Origin: Pseudomaricurvus sp. HS19
GTDB lineage: Bacteria; Pseudomonadota; Gammaproteobacteria; Pseudomonadales; Cellvibrionaceae
Reading direction: 5' to 3'
Length of the DNA: 39,665 nucleotides
Assembly: GCF_009857815.1 (NCBI RefSeq)
Contig: NZ_WVVW01000015.1
Location: 1-39,665 of the forward strand
Part shown: positions 7,301 to 14,976 of the stretch, piece after piece
Position numbering within the stretch: position 1 is the stretch's first letter
Layout of the letters: each line of letters starts with the position of its first letter
Notes under the pieces: generated by a model
What the model was told of the DNA's origin: nothing
Databases searched by the model: none
Seen by the model: only the letters and a program-made list of their open reading frames with translations
Program-made: the position numbers and the translations under genes

Positions 7301-7855
7301 GCCGTACTCCTCCAGCAGTGCTGCCAGGCCCGGCTTGTGCCGGGCCAGTTCTGCTCTGTCCAAACCATCCATTTCGTGGGGAAACACCAGCCACTGGTCG
7401 GTCTCGTGCAGGTAGTAGTCGGGATTCGCCGGGGTCTGGTTGTTAGCGGGTTTGAACCAGGGGGTGGCGATGCGGATATCCACCGCGGGCTTGTCACTGC
7501 ACAGCTGCCGCAGCCGCTGCACCACGGCCTGGACGCTGAGACCGGTGTCGTAGACGTCGTCCACCAGCAACAGCGCACTGTCGGGCTGCATGCGCTCCAC
7601 CAGGTAGTTGAGGCCAAATACCTGCACCTCCCGGTCGCGGGTGCCAATGCCGGTATAGCTGGCGGTACGGATGGCGATGTGATCGCAGTCGTGACCGCAA
7701 TAGCCCAGGATCTCCTGCACCGCGATACCCACCGGCGTGCCGCCCCGCCAGACACCGACAATAAAATCGGGCCGGAAACCGCTGTTGTAGATCTCCAGTC
7801 CCAATCGGAACGAGTCCTGCAGCAACGCCTCGGCGCTGATGTAATGCTTTTCCAC
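7295..7855 (-). CDS. Purine-type phosphoribosyltransferase
   Basis: A 186-residue type I phosphoribosyltransferase, expected to transfer the phosphoribosyl group of PRPP to a hypoxanthine-, guanine- or xanthine-like base in the cytosol. The PRPP-binding loop is visible as LLLVDDVYDTGLS near residues 96-108. The N-terminal FIVGVWRGGTPVG is the PPi-binding segment typical of this family. The C-terminal part (TPANPDYYLHETDQWLVFPHE) resembles archaeal- and proteobacterial-type xanthine/hypoxanthine enzymes, in which a W-x-x-FPWE-like motif recurs. The start codon is a GTG (complement of 7853-7855) with AGGGG upstream. Base specificity cannot be fixed from sequence. The longer in-frame opening to 7959 belongs to another frame and is a shadow. 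Confidence 0.85.
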   Translation of the reverse strand: MEKHYISAEALLQDSFRLGLEIYNSGFRPDFIVGVWRGGTPVGIAVQEILGYCGHDCDHIAIRTASYTGIGTRDREVQVFGLNYLVERMQPDSALLLVDDVYDTGLSVQAVVQRLRQLCSDKPAVDIRIATPWFKPANNQTPANPDYYLHETDQWLVFPHEMDGLDRAELARHKPGLAALLEEYGH

Positions 7856-7981
7856 CTGCTGTTTTCCCCTGCTGAGGCTCTCTTAGGGGGCCTATTGTGT
7901 GACAGGCGGGGCGGAATCTCCAAACCCTGGAAAGGCGCCTTAATTGCGCCCTGAGTCACAAATTTACACCTGCCGGCCTAC

Positions 7982-7998
7982 CTTAAGTTTGTCTTAAG
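7982..7998 (+). promoter_or_regulatory. Tandem CTTAAG-N5-CTTAAG response-regulator box
   Basis: CTTAAG (7982-7987), five bases, CTTAAG (7993-7998). The ten-base unit CTTAAGTTTG is repeated exactly with an 11-base period, about one helical turn. This matches the direct-repeat sites known for OmpR-subfamily regulators of the PmrA type (CTTAA-N6-like) and the TTAAG-N6-TTAAG site reported for BqsR. It lies about 64 bases upstream of the first gene of a ten-gene operon that itself encodes such a regulator (12589). A TACTCT hexamer about 11 bases after the box is a poor -10 candidate. The gap 7856-8061 holds no gene. Confidence 0.7.
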
Positions 7999-8061
7999 TT
8001 TGCCTGCCTACTCTGACCATCAAGGAGATCTCCCCGACCTTTACAGCACAGGAGCTGAACC

Positions 8062-8784
8062 ATGGTTGCGATGACAGAGAGCGGACAAACAGCCCGGATG
8101 CCCGAGGGCCGCCCAGCGGCGGCCCCCCAGGCGCTGCCGGACTTTGTGCTGCACGATGCCGACAGCCCACAGCGTCAGCAGTGTGAGCACTACATCACCA
8201 GCCAGTACAGCACGGTTTACGGTGCCCGCCTCAAGGCCTTCCTGCCGCAACTGTTGAGTATGAGCCGCGATGGCGAACTGCAGGCCTGTGTGGGGCTGCG
8301 CGCCGGAGCGGAGACGCCCCTGTTCCTGGAGCACTACCTGGATATGCCGGTGGAGCAGGCCATTGCCGCAGTTTGCCGGCGTCCGGTCAATCGCCACTCC
8401 ATCGTTGAGATCGGCAACCTGGTCTCCACCCAGGGCGGCGGCAGCCTGCTGCTGTTTCTGTTGATGGCGGAGTCCCTGGAGAAGGCCGGCTTTCAATGGC
8501 TGGTATTCACCGCCACCCCCCAGGTGGAGAAGCTGGTGAAGCGGCTGGGGGTGGAGCCCTGTTTTATCGCCTCCGCGGATGGCGAGCGACTCGGAGCACA
8601 GTTACAGGACTGGGGCAGTTACTACCGCAGTCGCCCCAATGTGATGGCGGTGAATATCACCTCGGCGCTGCAGGCGGTGCGGGAGCACGAGCTGCTGGGC
8701 CGGATTCTGGAGCAACACGGCGCCAGCAGTGATCGCCTGGGACGCGAATTGCGTCCGGTGCGCTGGCAGGAGGCTCACGCCTGA
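8062..8784 (+). CDS. Thermostable hemolysin (delta-VPH) family protein
   Basis: A 240-residue protein matching the thermostable hemolysin family named after Vibrio delta-VPH. Recognisable blocks are the tyrosine-arginine start of the core (VYGARLKAFLPQLLSM), LRAGAETPLFLEHYLDMPVEQAI, the conserved IVEIGNLVSTQGGGS, FTATPQVEKLVKRLG and the WGSYYRSRPNVMAVN segment. There is no signal peptide or membrane segment, which argues against a classical secreted toxin. I recall the family being grouped with the GNAT-like acyltransferase fold, and position before an acyl-activating ligase fits an acyltransferase role; that is inference. AGGAG precedes the ATG at 8062. The stop overlaps the ligase start (8782-8786), so translation is coupled. 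Confidence 0.85.
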   Translation: MVAMTESGQTARMPEGRPAAAPQALPDFVLHDADSPQRQQCEHYITSQYSTVYGARLKAFLPQLLSMSRDGELQACVGLRAGAETPLFLEHYLDMPVEQAIAAVCRRPVNRHSIVEIGNLVSTQGGGSLLLFLLMAESLEKAGFQWLVFTATPQVEKLVKRLGVEPCFIASADGERLGAQLQDWGSYYRSRPNVMAVNITSALQAVREHELLGRILEQHGASSDRLGRELRPVRWQEAHA

Positions 8785-10316
8785 TGACACTGCACAACCA
8801 GCAGCTATTGGCAGAGCGTTTGCGAGCCGTTATCGCCTGGGTGGGTGCCGACGCCATTGCCCTGCAGCAGGGTGAGGAGCAGGTGAGCTACGGCCAGCTG
8901 CTGCAGCGGGTGACGGAACTGAGTCACTGGCTGCAAAAGCAGCCGGTGCAGGTGGTGGCCATATTGAGTGACAACTGCCCCGAGTGGGTGGTGGTGGATC
9001 TTGCCTGCCAGATGGCGGGCAAGGTGTGTTTGCCGGTACCGGGATTCTTTTCCGCCCAGCAGCGCGGCCACTGCCTGTCGGCGGCGGACTTGCTGGTCTG
9101 TGACAGCAGGATGCCGGACGACGTGGCAGCTATCTGTGCTGTAACCGTGGATTCCCCCCTCAGCAGCCTGACGGTATGGCGGTTGGCCCTGGTCAGCAGT
9201 GCCGATACGGACATGCCCCAGGGTACCGGCAAGGTGACCTTTACCTCCGGCTCCACCGGACAGCCCAAGGGTGTCTGCCTCAGCAGCGCCCAGCAGTGGC
9301 AGGTGGCGCAGTCATTGGCACAGGTGATTGGCCTGCAGCGCCCGCGGCACCTCTGCCTGCTGCCACTGGCGACCCTGCTGGAGAACATTGCCGGTATCTA
9401 CGTGCCGCTGCTGTGCGGCGGTACGGTGCTGCTGCCAACACTGGCGGAGCGGGGTATGAGCGGCAGTTCCGGCCTGCAGTTGCCGCAGTTGTTGCAGTGC
9501 CTGCAGCAGCTGCAGCCCACCAGCCTGATTCTGTTGCCGCAGTTGCTGGCCGCACTGGTGTCGGCGGTCCTGCAGGGGTGGCAATTGCCCGCATCGCTGC
9601 GCTTCCTGGCGGTGGGGGGCGGCAAAGTAGCGGCAGAACTGCTGCTGCAGGCCCGTTCGCTGGGTATGCCGGTTTACGAGGGCTACGGCCTCTCCGAGTG
9701 CGCTTCGGTGGTGGCCCTCAATACACCGGCGGCGGATCGCCCCGGCAGTGTGGGACAGTCGCTGCCTCACTGCGAGGTGCAGGTCCGCGACGGCGAAGTA
9801 ATTGTCTCCGGCAGTGTCTTTCTTGGTTACTGGGGCGAGCCCGCGAGCTGGTATCCCCGGCAGGTGGCTACCGGCGACCTGGGCGAACGGGATGGGGCCG
9901 GTTGGCTCACCATCGACGGCCGCCGCAAGAACCTGATCATCAGCAGTTTTGGCCGCAACATCAGTCCCGAGTGGGTGGAGAGCGCCTGTCAGGCCCGCCC
10001 GCTGCTGAGCCAGTGTGTGGTGGCCGGTGAAGCGCGCCCCTGGCTGGTGGCACTGTTGTCGGCACCAGAGTCGGTGACGGATCAACAGATTGACCAGTGG
10101 TTACAGCAGGTGAACCGGGAGTTGCCGGATTATGCCCGGGTACAGCGCTGGCTGCGCCTGCCGCAGTCCGCCTGGGCGGGCTACCTGACCGCCAATGGCC
10201 GCCCGCGTCGTGAGCAGCTGCTGGCTGACTATGAACAACAACTCTGCGCCCTGTACGGCGCGGACCACAACCTGAGCAGTCTGCGGGCGCCAGCGCCCCG
10301 GGCCATCAATCACTAA
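8784..10316 (+). CDS. AMP-dependent acyl ligase (acyl-CoA synthetase superfamily)
   Basis: A 510-residue ANL-superfamily enzyme that would activate a carboxylic acid, probably a fatty acid, as acyl-AMP. The P-loop TFTSGSTGQPKG lies near residues 152-163. The A5-type motif YEGYGLSECA and the hinge region TGDLGERDGAGWLTIDGRRKN are intact. It is shorter than classical long-chain FadD. The C-terminal A10 region reads LTANGRPRREQL, with Arg at about residue 473 where the catalytic lysine of NGK-type motifs is expected. Adenylation or thiolation may therefore be altered, or another lysine used. It overlaps the hemolysin-family gene and is followed 11 bases later by the HDO gene. This arrangement suggests a common acyl-modification pathway. 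Confidence 0.9.
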   Translation: MTLHNQQLLAERLRAVIAWVGADAIALQQGEEQVSYGQLLQRVTELSHWLQKQPVQVVAILSDNCPEWVVVDLACQMAGKVCLPVPGFFSAQQRGHCLSAADLLVCDSRMPDDVAAICAVTVDSPLSSLTVWRLALVSSADTDMPQGTGKVTFTSGSTGQPKGVCLSSAQQWQVAQSLAQVIGLQRPRHLCLLPLATLLENIAGIYVPLLCGGTVLLPTLAERGMSGSSGLQLPQLLQCLQQLQPTSLILLPQLLAALVSAVLQGWQLPASLRFLAVGGGKVAAELLLQARSLGMPVYEGYGLSECASVVALNTPAADRPGSVGQSLPHCEVQVRDGEVIVSGSVFLGYWGEPASWYPRQVATGDLGERDGAGWLTIDGRRKNLIISSFGRNISPEWVESACQARPLLSQCVVAGEARPWLVALLSAPESVTDQQIDQWLQQVNRELPDYARVQRWLRLPQSAWAGYLTANGRPRREQLLADYEQQLCALYGADHNLSSLRAPAPRAINH

Positions 10317-10327
10317 GGTGGTGAAAC

Positions 10328-11002
10328 ATGAATTTTTATCAGCGTTTGCAGTTGGAAACGGAACAGGAGCGCAAGCAGCTGTGGCAGCACACGCCCCTGA
10401 TCGGCCGTGCCTTCAACGGTGATATCAGCCTGGATGAGTATGTCGCCTATCTGGCGCAGGCGTACCATCACGTCAAACACACCACGCCGTTCCTGATGGC
10501 TACCGGCGCCCGGGTGCCCATGGAGCAGGAGTGGCTGCGTACCGCCATTGCCGAATACATTGAGGAAGAGGTGGGACATCAGGAGTGGATCCTGAACGAC
10601 ATCGCAGCCTGTGGCTTCGACAAGGAGAAGGTGCGTCACGCGCGCCCCAACTTCTCTACAGAGCTGTGGATCGCCTATGCCTACGACACCATTAACCGGG
10701 TCAACCCCCTGGGCTTTTTTGGTTCGGTACAGGTTCTGGAGGGCACCAGTATCCAGATGGCGGACTCGGCGGCAGAGCGCATCCAGCAGTCGCTGGGTTT
10801 GCCGGACCAGGCCTTTACCTACCTGCGCTCCCACGGGGCGCTGGACCAGGAGCATATCTGCTTTTTTGAGAGCCTCATGAACCGCATCACCGATGCTGGC
10901 GACCAGGAGCAGATCATTCACAGCGCCCGCTGCTTTTACCAGCTCTACCGCAATATCCTGATGGAAGTGGATGCGGGGCAGGCGCTCTCCTGGGCCGCAT
11001 AA
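10328..11002 (+). CDS. TenA/heme-oxygenase-like (HDO) putative diiron enzyme
   Basis: A 224-residue all-helical protein of the TenA/PqqC/heme-oxygenase-like superfamily. It shows the metal-ligand pattern of heme-oxygenase-like diiron oxidases: histidines on the first core helix (H47, H48, H51), E81-x2-H84, E138, and H169-x3-D173-x2-H176. TenA thiaminases instead rely on a catalytic cysteine, which is not seen in a comparable place. Known relatives include UndA (fatty acid to terminal alkene) and CADD (pABA formation); which chemistry applies here is open. Next to an acyl ligase and an SDR, a role in oxidising a fatty-acyl or amino substrate is plausible. The start follows AAGGTG. It is often annotated simply as TenA family or iron-containing redox enzyme. 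Confidence 0.85.
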   Translation: MNFYQRLQLETEQERKQLWQHTPLIGRAFNGDISLDEYVAYLAQAYHHVKHTTPFLMATGARVPMEQEWLRTAIAEYIEEEVGHQEWILNDIAACGFDKEKVRHARPNFSTELWIAYAYDTINRVNPLGFFGSVQVLEGTSIQMADSAAERIQQSLGLPDQAFTYLRSHGALDQEHICFFESLMNRITDAGDQEQIIHSARCFYQLYRNILMEVDAGQALSWAA

Positions 11003-11038
11003 GTGGCGCTGTGATTAACTGAATTGGAAAACTGAAAC

Positions 11039-11827
11039 GTGAAACTGGAAGGTAAACGAGTTCTGCTTACCGGCGCCACCGGTGGGCTGGGTGAGGCAAT
11101 GGCGCGGCAGTTGGCCGCGGCCGGGGCGCGGCTGATTCTCACTGGTCGCAACCAGGAGAAATTACAGGCGCTGAAACAGCAGTTGGCGGGTGGTCCGCAC
11201 ACCACGGTGGTGGTGGACCTGCACAACGCCGGACAGCGACAACGCCTGGTGGATGCGGTCAGCGAGACCGGCATTGATATTCTGCTCAACAACGCCGGCA
11301 TCAACTACCTGCAGTTGTTTGCCGATGCCCCGGAAGAGGATGTCGCCCTGCAGCTGGAGATGAACCTGCTGGTGCCCATGCAACTGACACGGGCGTTGTT
11401 GCCGGTGTTGCAGGCGCAGCCCGAAGCGTTGATTATCAACGTCGGCTCGATCCTGGGCAGTATCGGCTTTGCCGGTTCGGTGGCTTACAGTGCCAGCAAG
11501 TTTGGCCTGCGGGGCTTCTCCGAAGCGCTGCGACGGGAGCTGGCGGACACGACCGTGGGGGTGCTCTATTTTGCGCCCCGCGCCACGGCCACTCCCATCC
11601 ACACCGATCGCATGGTGCAGATGAACGAGTCGCTGGGCACGTCGGTGGACAAACCCGATTATGTTGCGCAACAGTTGCTGCGCTGCATAGCCGGCAAGCG
11701 GCCCCACAACCATTACCTGGGGTGGCCGGAGAAGCTGTTTGTCCGACTTAACGGCCTGCTGCCGACGCTGGTGGACAAGTCGCTGTTCAAACAATTGCCG
11801 GTGATTAAACAGTTCGCCGGCCAATAA
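11039..11827 (+). CDS. Short-chain dehydrogenase/reductase
   Basis: A 262-residue classical SDR. The cofactor-binding TGATGGLG lies at residues 11-18 and LLNNAG at 82-87. The catalytic triad is S137, Y150, K154 (YSASK). TGRNQEK after the second strand suggests NADP(H) preference. The start codon is GTG at 11039, in the middle of an A-rich leader without a strong Shine-Dalgarno. It lies 36 bases after the HDO gene and before the TPR-like gene, so it probably reduces or oxidises an intermediate made by the ligase/HDO pair. C-terminal residues 225-262 are more hydrophobic than usual (LFVRLNGLLPTLVDKSLF), suggesting a lipophilic substrate or loose membrane contact. Confidence 0.9.
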   Translation: MKLEGKRVLLTGATGGLGEAMARQLAAAGARLILTGRNQEKLQALKQQLAGGPHTTVVVDLHNAGQRQRLVDAVSETGIDILLNNAGINYLQLFADAPEEDVALQLEMNLLVPMQLTRALLPVLQAQPEALIINVGSILGSIGFAGSVAYSASKFGLRGFSEALRRELADTTVGVLYFAPRATATPIHTDRMVQMNESLGTSVDKPDYVAQQLLRCIAGKRPHNHYLGWPEKLFVRLNGLLPTLVDKSLFKQLPVIKQFAGQ

Positions 11828-11894
11828 CAACGACCGGAATATCCGGACCCGCAGTGAATGACTGTGGCAGAGAGACAGAGAGGAGCAACCTGTG

Positions 11895-12551
11895 ATGAAC
11901 AGACAGTTTCGTAAAGTGGTACAGGCCGGTGCGCTGGTGTGGATGCTGGCCCTGGGCCAGTCGGTGCTGGCTGATGGCGCTGACGCCGCGCTGACCCTGC
12001 AGCAGCAGTGGGAGAAAGCCCGCTACCAGATGGAGGGTGATGCCCAGTTACAGGCCTATGAGCAGCTGATGGCGCAGGCGGAGAAGGACAAGGCCGCCTA
12101 CCCTGACAGCGCCGATGTGTTCGCCTGGAGCGGTATCATCAAAGCCACCTACGCCGGTGCCAAGGGCGGGCTGGGTGCACTCAAGTACGCCAAAAGCTCC
12201 AAAAGTGATCTGGAAACCGCGCTCGGCCTGAACGAGGCGGTGATGGATGGCGGCGCCCACAATACCCTGGGCACCCTCTATTACAAGGTGCCCGGCTGGC
12301 CTGTGGGTTTTGGTGATAGCGACAAAGCCAAAGAGCAGCTGCAGCGTTCCCTGGCGCTCAATCCCAAAGGCATCGACAGCAACTATTTCTACGGTGAGTT
12401 CCTGCGTGACCAGGGGGATTACCAGGGCGCCTGGCAATATTACGAGAAAGCTCTGGCGGCACCACCCCGTCCTGCGCGGCCACTGGCTGACAGCGGTCGC
12501 CGCGGCGAAGTAGAGGACGCTATGGAGGCGATCCGCACCGAGCTCGATTAA
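11895..12551 (+). CDS. Periplasmic TPR-like protein
   Basis: A 218-residue protein with a clear signal peptide (residues 2-25, hydrophobic GALVWMLALG, probable cleavage after VLA-D-G or nearby). The mature part is helical with tetratricopeptide character: residues about 30-70, then 140-185 (AKEQLQRSLALNPKGIDSNYFYGEFLRDQGDYQGAW), which carry the A-x-x-x-Y-x-x-A-L type spacing. A GTG directly before the ATG at 11895 is an alternative start. It lies between the SDR and the two-component regulator of the same operon. A scaffold or ligand-binding role in the periplasm is likely, and the partner is unknown. Confidence 0.75.
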   Translation: MNRQFRKVVQAGALVWMLALGQSVLADGADAALTLQQQWEKARYQMEGDAQLQAYEQLMAQAEKDKAAYPDSADVFAWSGIIKATYAGAKGGLGALKYAKSSKSDLETALGLNEAVMDGGAHNTLGTLYYKVPGWPVGFGDSDKAKEQLQRSLALNPKGIDSNYFYGEFLRDQGDYQGAWQYYEKALAAPPRPARPLADSGRRGEVEDAMEAIRTELD

Positions 12552-12588
12552 GATGGGAGCTTGATGGAAGTGTTGGTGAGGATGCCGG

Positions 12589-13254
12589 GTGAATTTGCTG
12601 TTGGTTGAGGATGACGCCACGCTGTCGGCGGCCCTGGTGAGGGCGCTGCGCAGTGAGGGCTTCAGTGTGAACGATGTGGATTGCGGTCGCCTGGCGCTGG
12701 AGGCTGTCGCCACTGCGCCACCGGACCTGGTGGTGCTGGACCTGGGCCTGCCGGATATGGATGGCGTCAGCGTGTTGCGCCAATTGCGGCAGCGGCAAGC
12801 CAGCCTGCCGGTGTTGATCCTCACCGCCCGTGACGGCGTGGAGGACAAGGTGGCGGCGCTCGACCTGGGCGCCGACGATTACCTCGCCAAACCGTTCGAG
12901 ATGGCCGAGCTGCTGGCTCGCCTGCGGGTGTTGGCGCGGCGACTGGGCACCGCCAGCAGCAGTCAGGTGCAGGTGGGGCCGGTGAGCCTCGACACTGCCA
13001 GCCATCAGGTCACCAGCGATGGAGAGCTGCTGTCCCTGTCGCGGCGCGAGTACATGTTGCTGCTGGCGCTGATGGAGAACAGCGGCCGTGTACTGACCAA
13101 GGATGCACTGGAGCACAAGCTCTACGGCTGGGGGGAAGAGGTGGCCAGTAATGCCATCGAAGTGCACATCAGTAACCTGCGCAAGAAACTGCCACCACAA
13201 TTTATCCAGACCATCCGTGGTGTGGGATACACTGTGGCTAAAGCCCCGGTCTGA
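12589..13254 (+). CDS. OmpR-family response regulator (QseB/PmrA-like)
   Basis: A 221-residue DNA-binding response regulator. The receiver domain has the acidic pocket E7-D8-D9, phospho-acceptor D51 (VVLDLGLPDMDG) and the conserved lysine in DDYLAKPFE. The C-terminal winged helix (residues about 125-220, LSRREYMLLLALMENSGRVLTKDALEHKLYG through IRGVGYTV) is of the OmpR/PhoB class, closest in feel to QseB/PmrA/BqsR. The start codon is GTG at 12589. The kinase gene follows 15 bases after the stop. The direct-repeat box at 7982-7998 upstream of the operon is the type of site this subfamily binds, so it probably autoregulates the operon. Confidence 0.93.
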   Translation: MNLLLVEDDATLSAALVRALRSEGFSVNDVDCGRLALEAVATAPPDLVVLDLGLPDMDGVSVLRQLRQRQASLPVLILTARDGVEDKVAALDLGADDYLAKPFEMAELLARLRVLARRLGTASSSQVQVGPVSLDTASHQVTSDGELLSLSRREYMLLLALMENSGRVLTKDALEHKLYGWGEEVASNAIEVHISNLRKKLPPQFIQTIRGVGYTVAKAPV

Positions 13255-13269
13255 CAGCGGCAGGTACTC

Positions 13270-14619
13270 TTGGCATCCATCCGCAGTTTTCTCGTAATTG
13301 TCCTTCTCTCCACCATCTGCCTGGTGAACTTCGCCGCGGCCATTAATGGCTATCGCAGCAGCCTGCGCGAGGCTGACTCCCTGTTGCACAAGCAGTTGCA
13401 GGAGACCGCCCAGCTTCTGGAAGGAACGTTGCTGGACGGCGCCGCCGATTATGCCAACACCGAGCTGGCCAGCACTTCGGAGCACGCCTGGTTCCAGATC
13501 TGGCAGCAGCAGCGCTTGCGGCTGCGTTCACCACTGGCACCCGGACCCGATTTTGCGTTGCAGGATGCCGGGTTCCATCGCCTCAGTTTTAACGGTCACA
13601 GCTGGATGGTGCTGGTGCATCCGGCACACCACGATACTGCGGGGCAGCGGGTAATTGTGGTGGCGCAGCGGGCCGATATTTACCAGGGGTTGATGGAGCG
13701 CATGCTGCTGGAATCGATCCTGCCCATTGTGTGGGTGCTACCACTGCTGGGTCTGGTGATCTGGATGATCGTGGGTTTCGGCCTGCGTCCGCTCAACCGG
13801 CTGGCGCGCCTGCTGCGCTCACGTCGAGGCGGAGACTTTACGCCCTTGCAACTGCACGGTTGCCCGGAGGAGCTGGATGAAGTGGTGCGTTCCACCAACA
13901 CCCTGCTGGCGGAACTGGCGCGGGCTTTTGAACGCGAACAGCGCTTCGCTGCCGATGCTGCTCACGAGTTACGCACGCCGCTGGCAGCGTTGAAAGTGAA
14001 CCTGCACAACCTCGCGCAAGAAGGGCGAATCCCCGGGGACGACATCAAGCCATTGATGGACAGTACCGAGCGCATGGGACACGCGATTGAGCAGCTGCTG
14101 GCGCTCTACCGCCTGGCGCCGGGGGAGGGCAGCCTGCCAGTGCAGCTGCTGGATCTGGCGGCGCTGGCCCGCGAAGTGGTGGCCGACAGCTACCCGCAGT
14201 GGGAGGCGCGTCAGCAGCAGGTGGAGCTGGATGCCCGGACGGCCAATGTGCGTGGCGACCGTTTTGCCTTGCAAACCCTGCTGCGCAATTTGCTGGATAA
14301 CGCCATTAAATACACCCCAGAGGGCGGACAGATCCAGTTGCAGATAAAAGCATCCAGCGCCGGCGTTGAGGTGCGGCTGGAGGATTCTGGCCCCGGTATT
14401 CCGGAGGACGCCAGGTTGCGGGTTTTCGACCGGTTTTATCGTCTGGGCGGCGATCGCCATGCCTCCAAAACCATCGGCAGCGGGTTGGGTCTCTCCATCG
14501 TCGATCATATTGTCAGGCTGCATCACGGCACCATCGAACTGGGGCATTCCGCCGCGCTGGGTGGGTTACAGGTGCGGGTCTGGCTGCCCGTTTTACCGGC
14601 CGCCGGGGCCGGGGAGTAG
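13270..14619 (+). CDS. Sensor histidine kinase (QseC/PmrB-like)
   Basis: A 449-residue inner-membrane kinase. TM1 spans about residues 5-25 and TM2 about 150-172, leaving a periplasmic sensor domain of roughly 120 residues. A HAMP-like linker follows. Phospho-acceptor H232 lies in AADAAHELRTPLAALK. The N box (LLRNLLDNAIKYTPEGG), the G1 box (DSGPGIPED), an F box and the G2 box (GSGLGLSIV) are all present. The sensor domain is rich in histidine (H72, H103, H110, H117, H120, H121), suggesting a metal or proton signal. An RExxE motif as in BqsS is not present; the closest segment is READS after TM1. The start codon is TTG at 13270, 15 bases from the regulator gene. Confidence 0.92.
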   Translation: MASIRSFLVIVLLSTICLVNFAAAINGYRSSLREADSLLHKQLQETAQLLEGTLLDGAADYANTELASTSEHAWFQIWQQQRLRLRSPLAPGPDFALQDAGFHRLSFNGHSWMVLVHPAHHDTAGQRVIVVAQRADIYQGLMERMLLESILPIVWVLPLLGLVIWMIVGFGLRPLNRLARLLRSRRGGDFTPLQLHGCPEELDEVVRSTNTLLAELARAFEREQRFAADAAHELRTPLAALKVNLHNLAQEGRIPGDDIKPLMDSTERMGHAIEQLLALYRLAPGEGSLPVQLLDLAALAREVVADSYPQWEARQQQVELDARTANVRGDRFALQTLLRNLLDNAIKYTPEGGQIQLQIKASSAGVEVRLEDSGPGIPEDARLRVFDRFYRLGGDRHASKTIGSGLGLSIVDHIVRLHHGTIELGHSAALGGLQVRVWLPVLPAAGAGE

Positions 14620-14631
14620 AGTCTGGTGAGT

Positions 14632-14958
14632 ATGGCGAAACAGGTTTTATGGGTGTTGGGAGTGTGGCTGGCGGGCACGGCGGTGGCGCAGGCGGCGCCT
14701 GTGGTGGAGCTGGAGATACGCAATCACCTGTTCTATCCGGCGGAGCTGGTGGTGCCGGCCAATACCAAGGTCAAGTTACTGGTTATTAACCACGATGCCA
14801 CGCCGGAGGAGTTTGAAAGTTACGAGCTCAATCGGGAGAAGGTGATTATGGGTAACAGCAAGGCGGTGATTTTTATCGGCCCGCTGGCACCCGGTGAATA
14901 CCCCTTCTTTGGTGAGTTCAACATGAATACCGCGCAGGGCAAGGTCATTGCGCAATAA
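14632..14958 (+). CDS. Exported cupredoxin-like protein
   Basis: A 108-residue protein with a signal peptide (VLWVLGVWLAGTAVAQA, cleavage near AQA-AP) and one cupredoxin-fold domain. The domain shows the family spacing HLFYPAELVVPANTKVKLLV, the conserved TPEEFESYELNREKVI and PGEYPFFGEFN. The classical type 1 copper loop (Cys...His...Met after PFF) is absent: G-E-F replaces the cysteine region. Proteins of this type accompany FTR1 permeases, where they are thought to bind or oxidise iron or copper in the periplasm. A GTG six bases upstream (14626) is an alternative start. The FTR1 gene follows 18 bases later. Confidence 0.85.
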   Translation: MAKQVLWVLGVWLAGTAVAQAAPVVELEIRNHLFYPAELVVPANTKVKLLVINHDATPEEFESYELNREKVIMGNSKAVIFIGPLAPGEYPFFGEFNMNTAQGKVIAQ

Positions 14959-14976
14959 CGGCGGACTGTCAGCAAG

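Noticed and set aside
7279-7959. 226-residue minus-strand frame overlapping the phosphoribosyltransferase
   Set aside because: A different frame from the one carrying the PRPP motif; Arg/Ser/Pro-rich shadow.
8062-8784. Reading the hemolysin-family gene as a secreted toxin
   Set aside because: No signal peptide or membrane segment, and it is coupled to an acyl ligase; the family name is historical.
12520-13485. 321-residue minus-strand frame over the response regulator
   Set aside because: Antisense to a complete OmpR-family gene, Gln/His/Leu-rich, no motif.
13270-14619. Fe(II) sensing by an RExxE motif in the kinase
   Set aside because: The only similar segment is READS near residues 33-37, which lacks the second glutamate.
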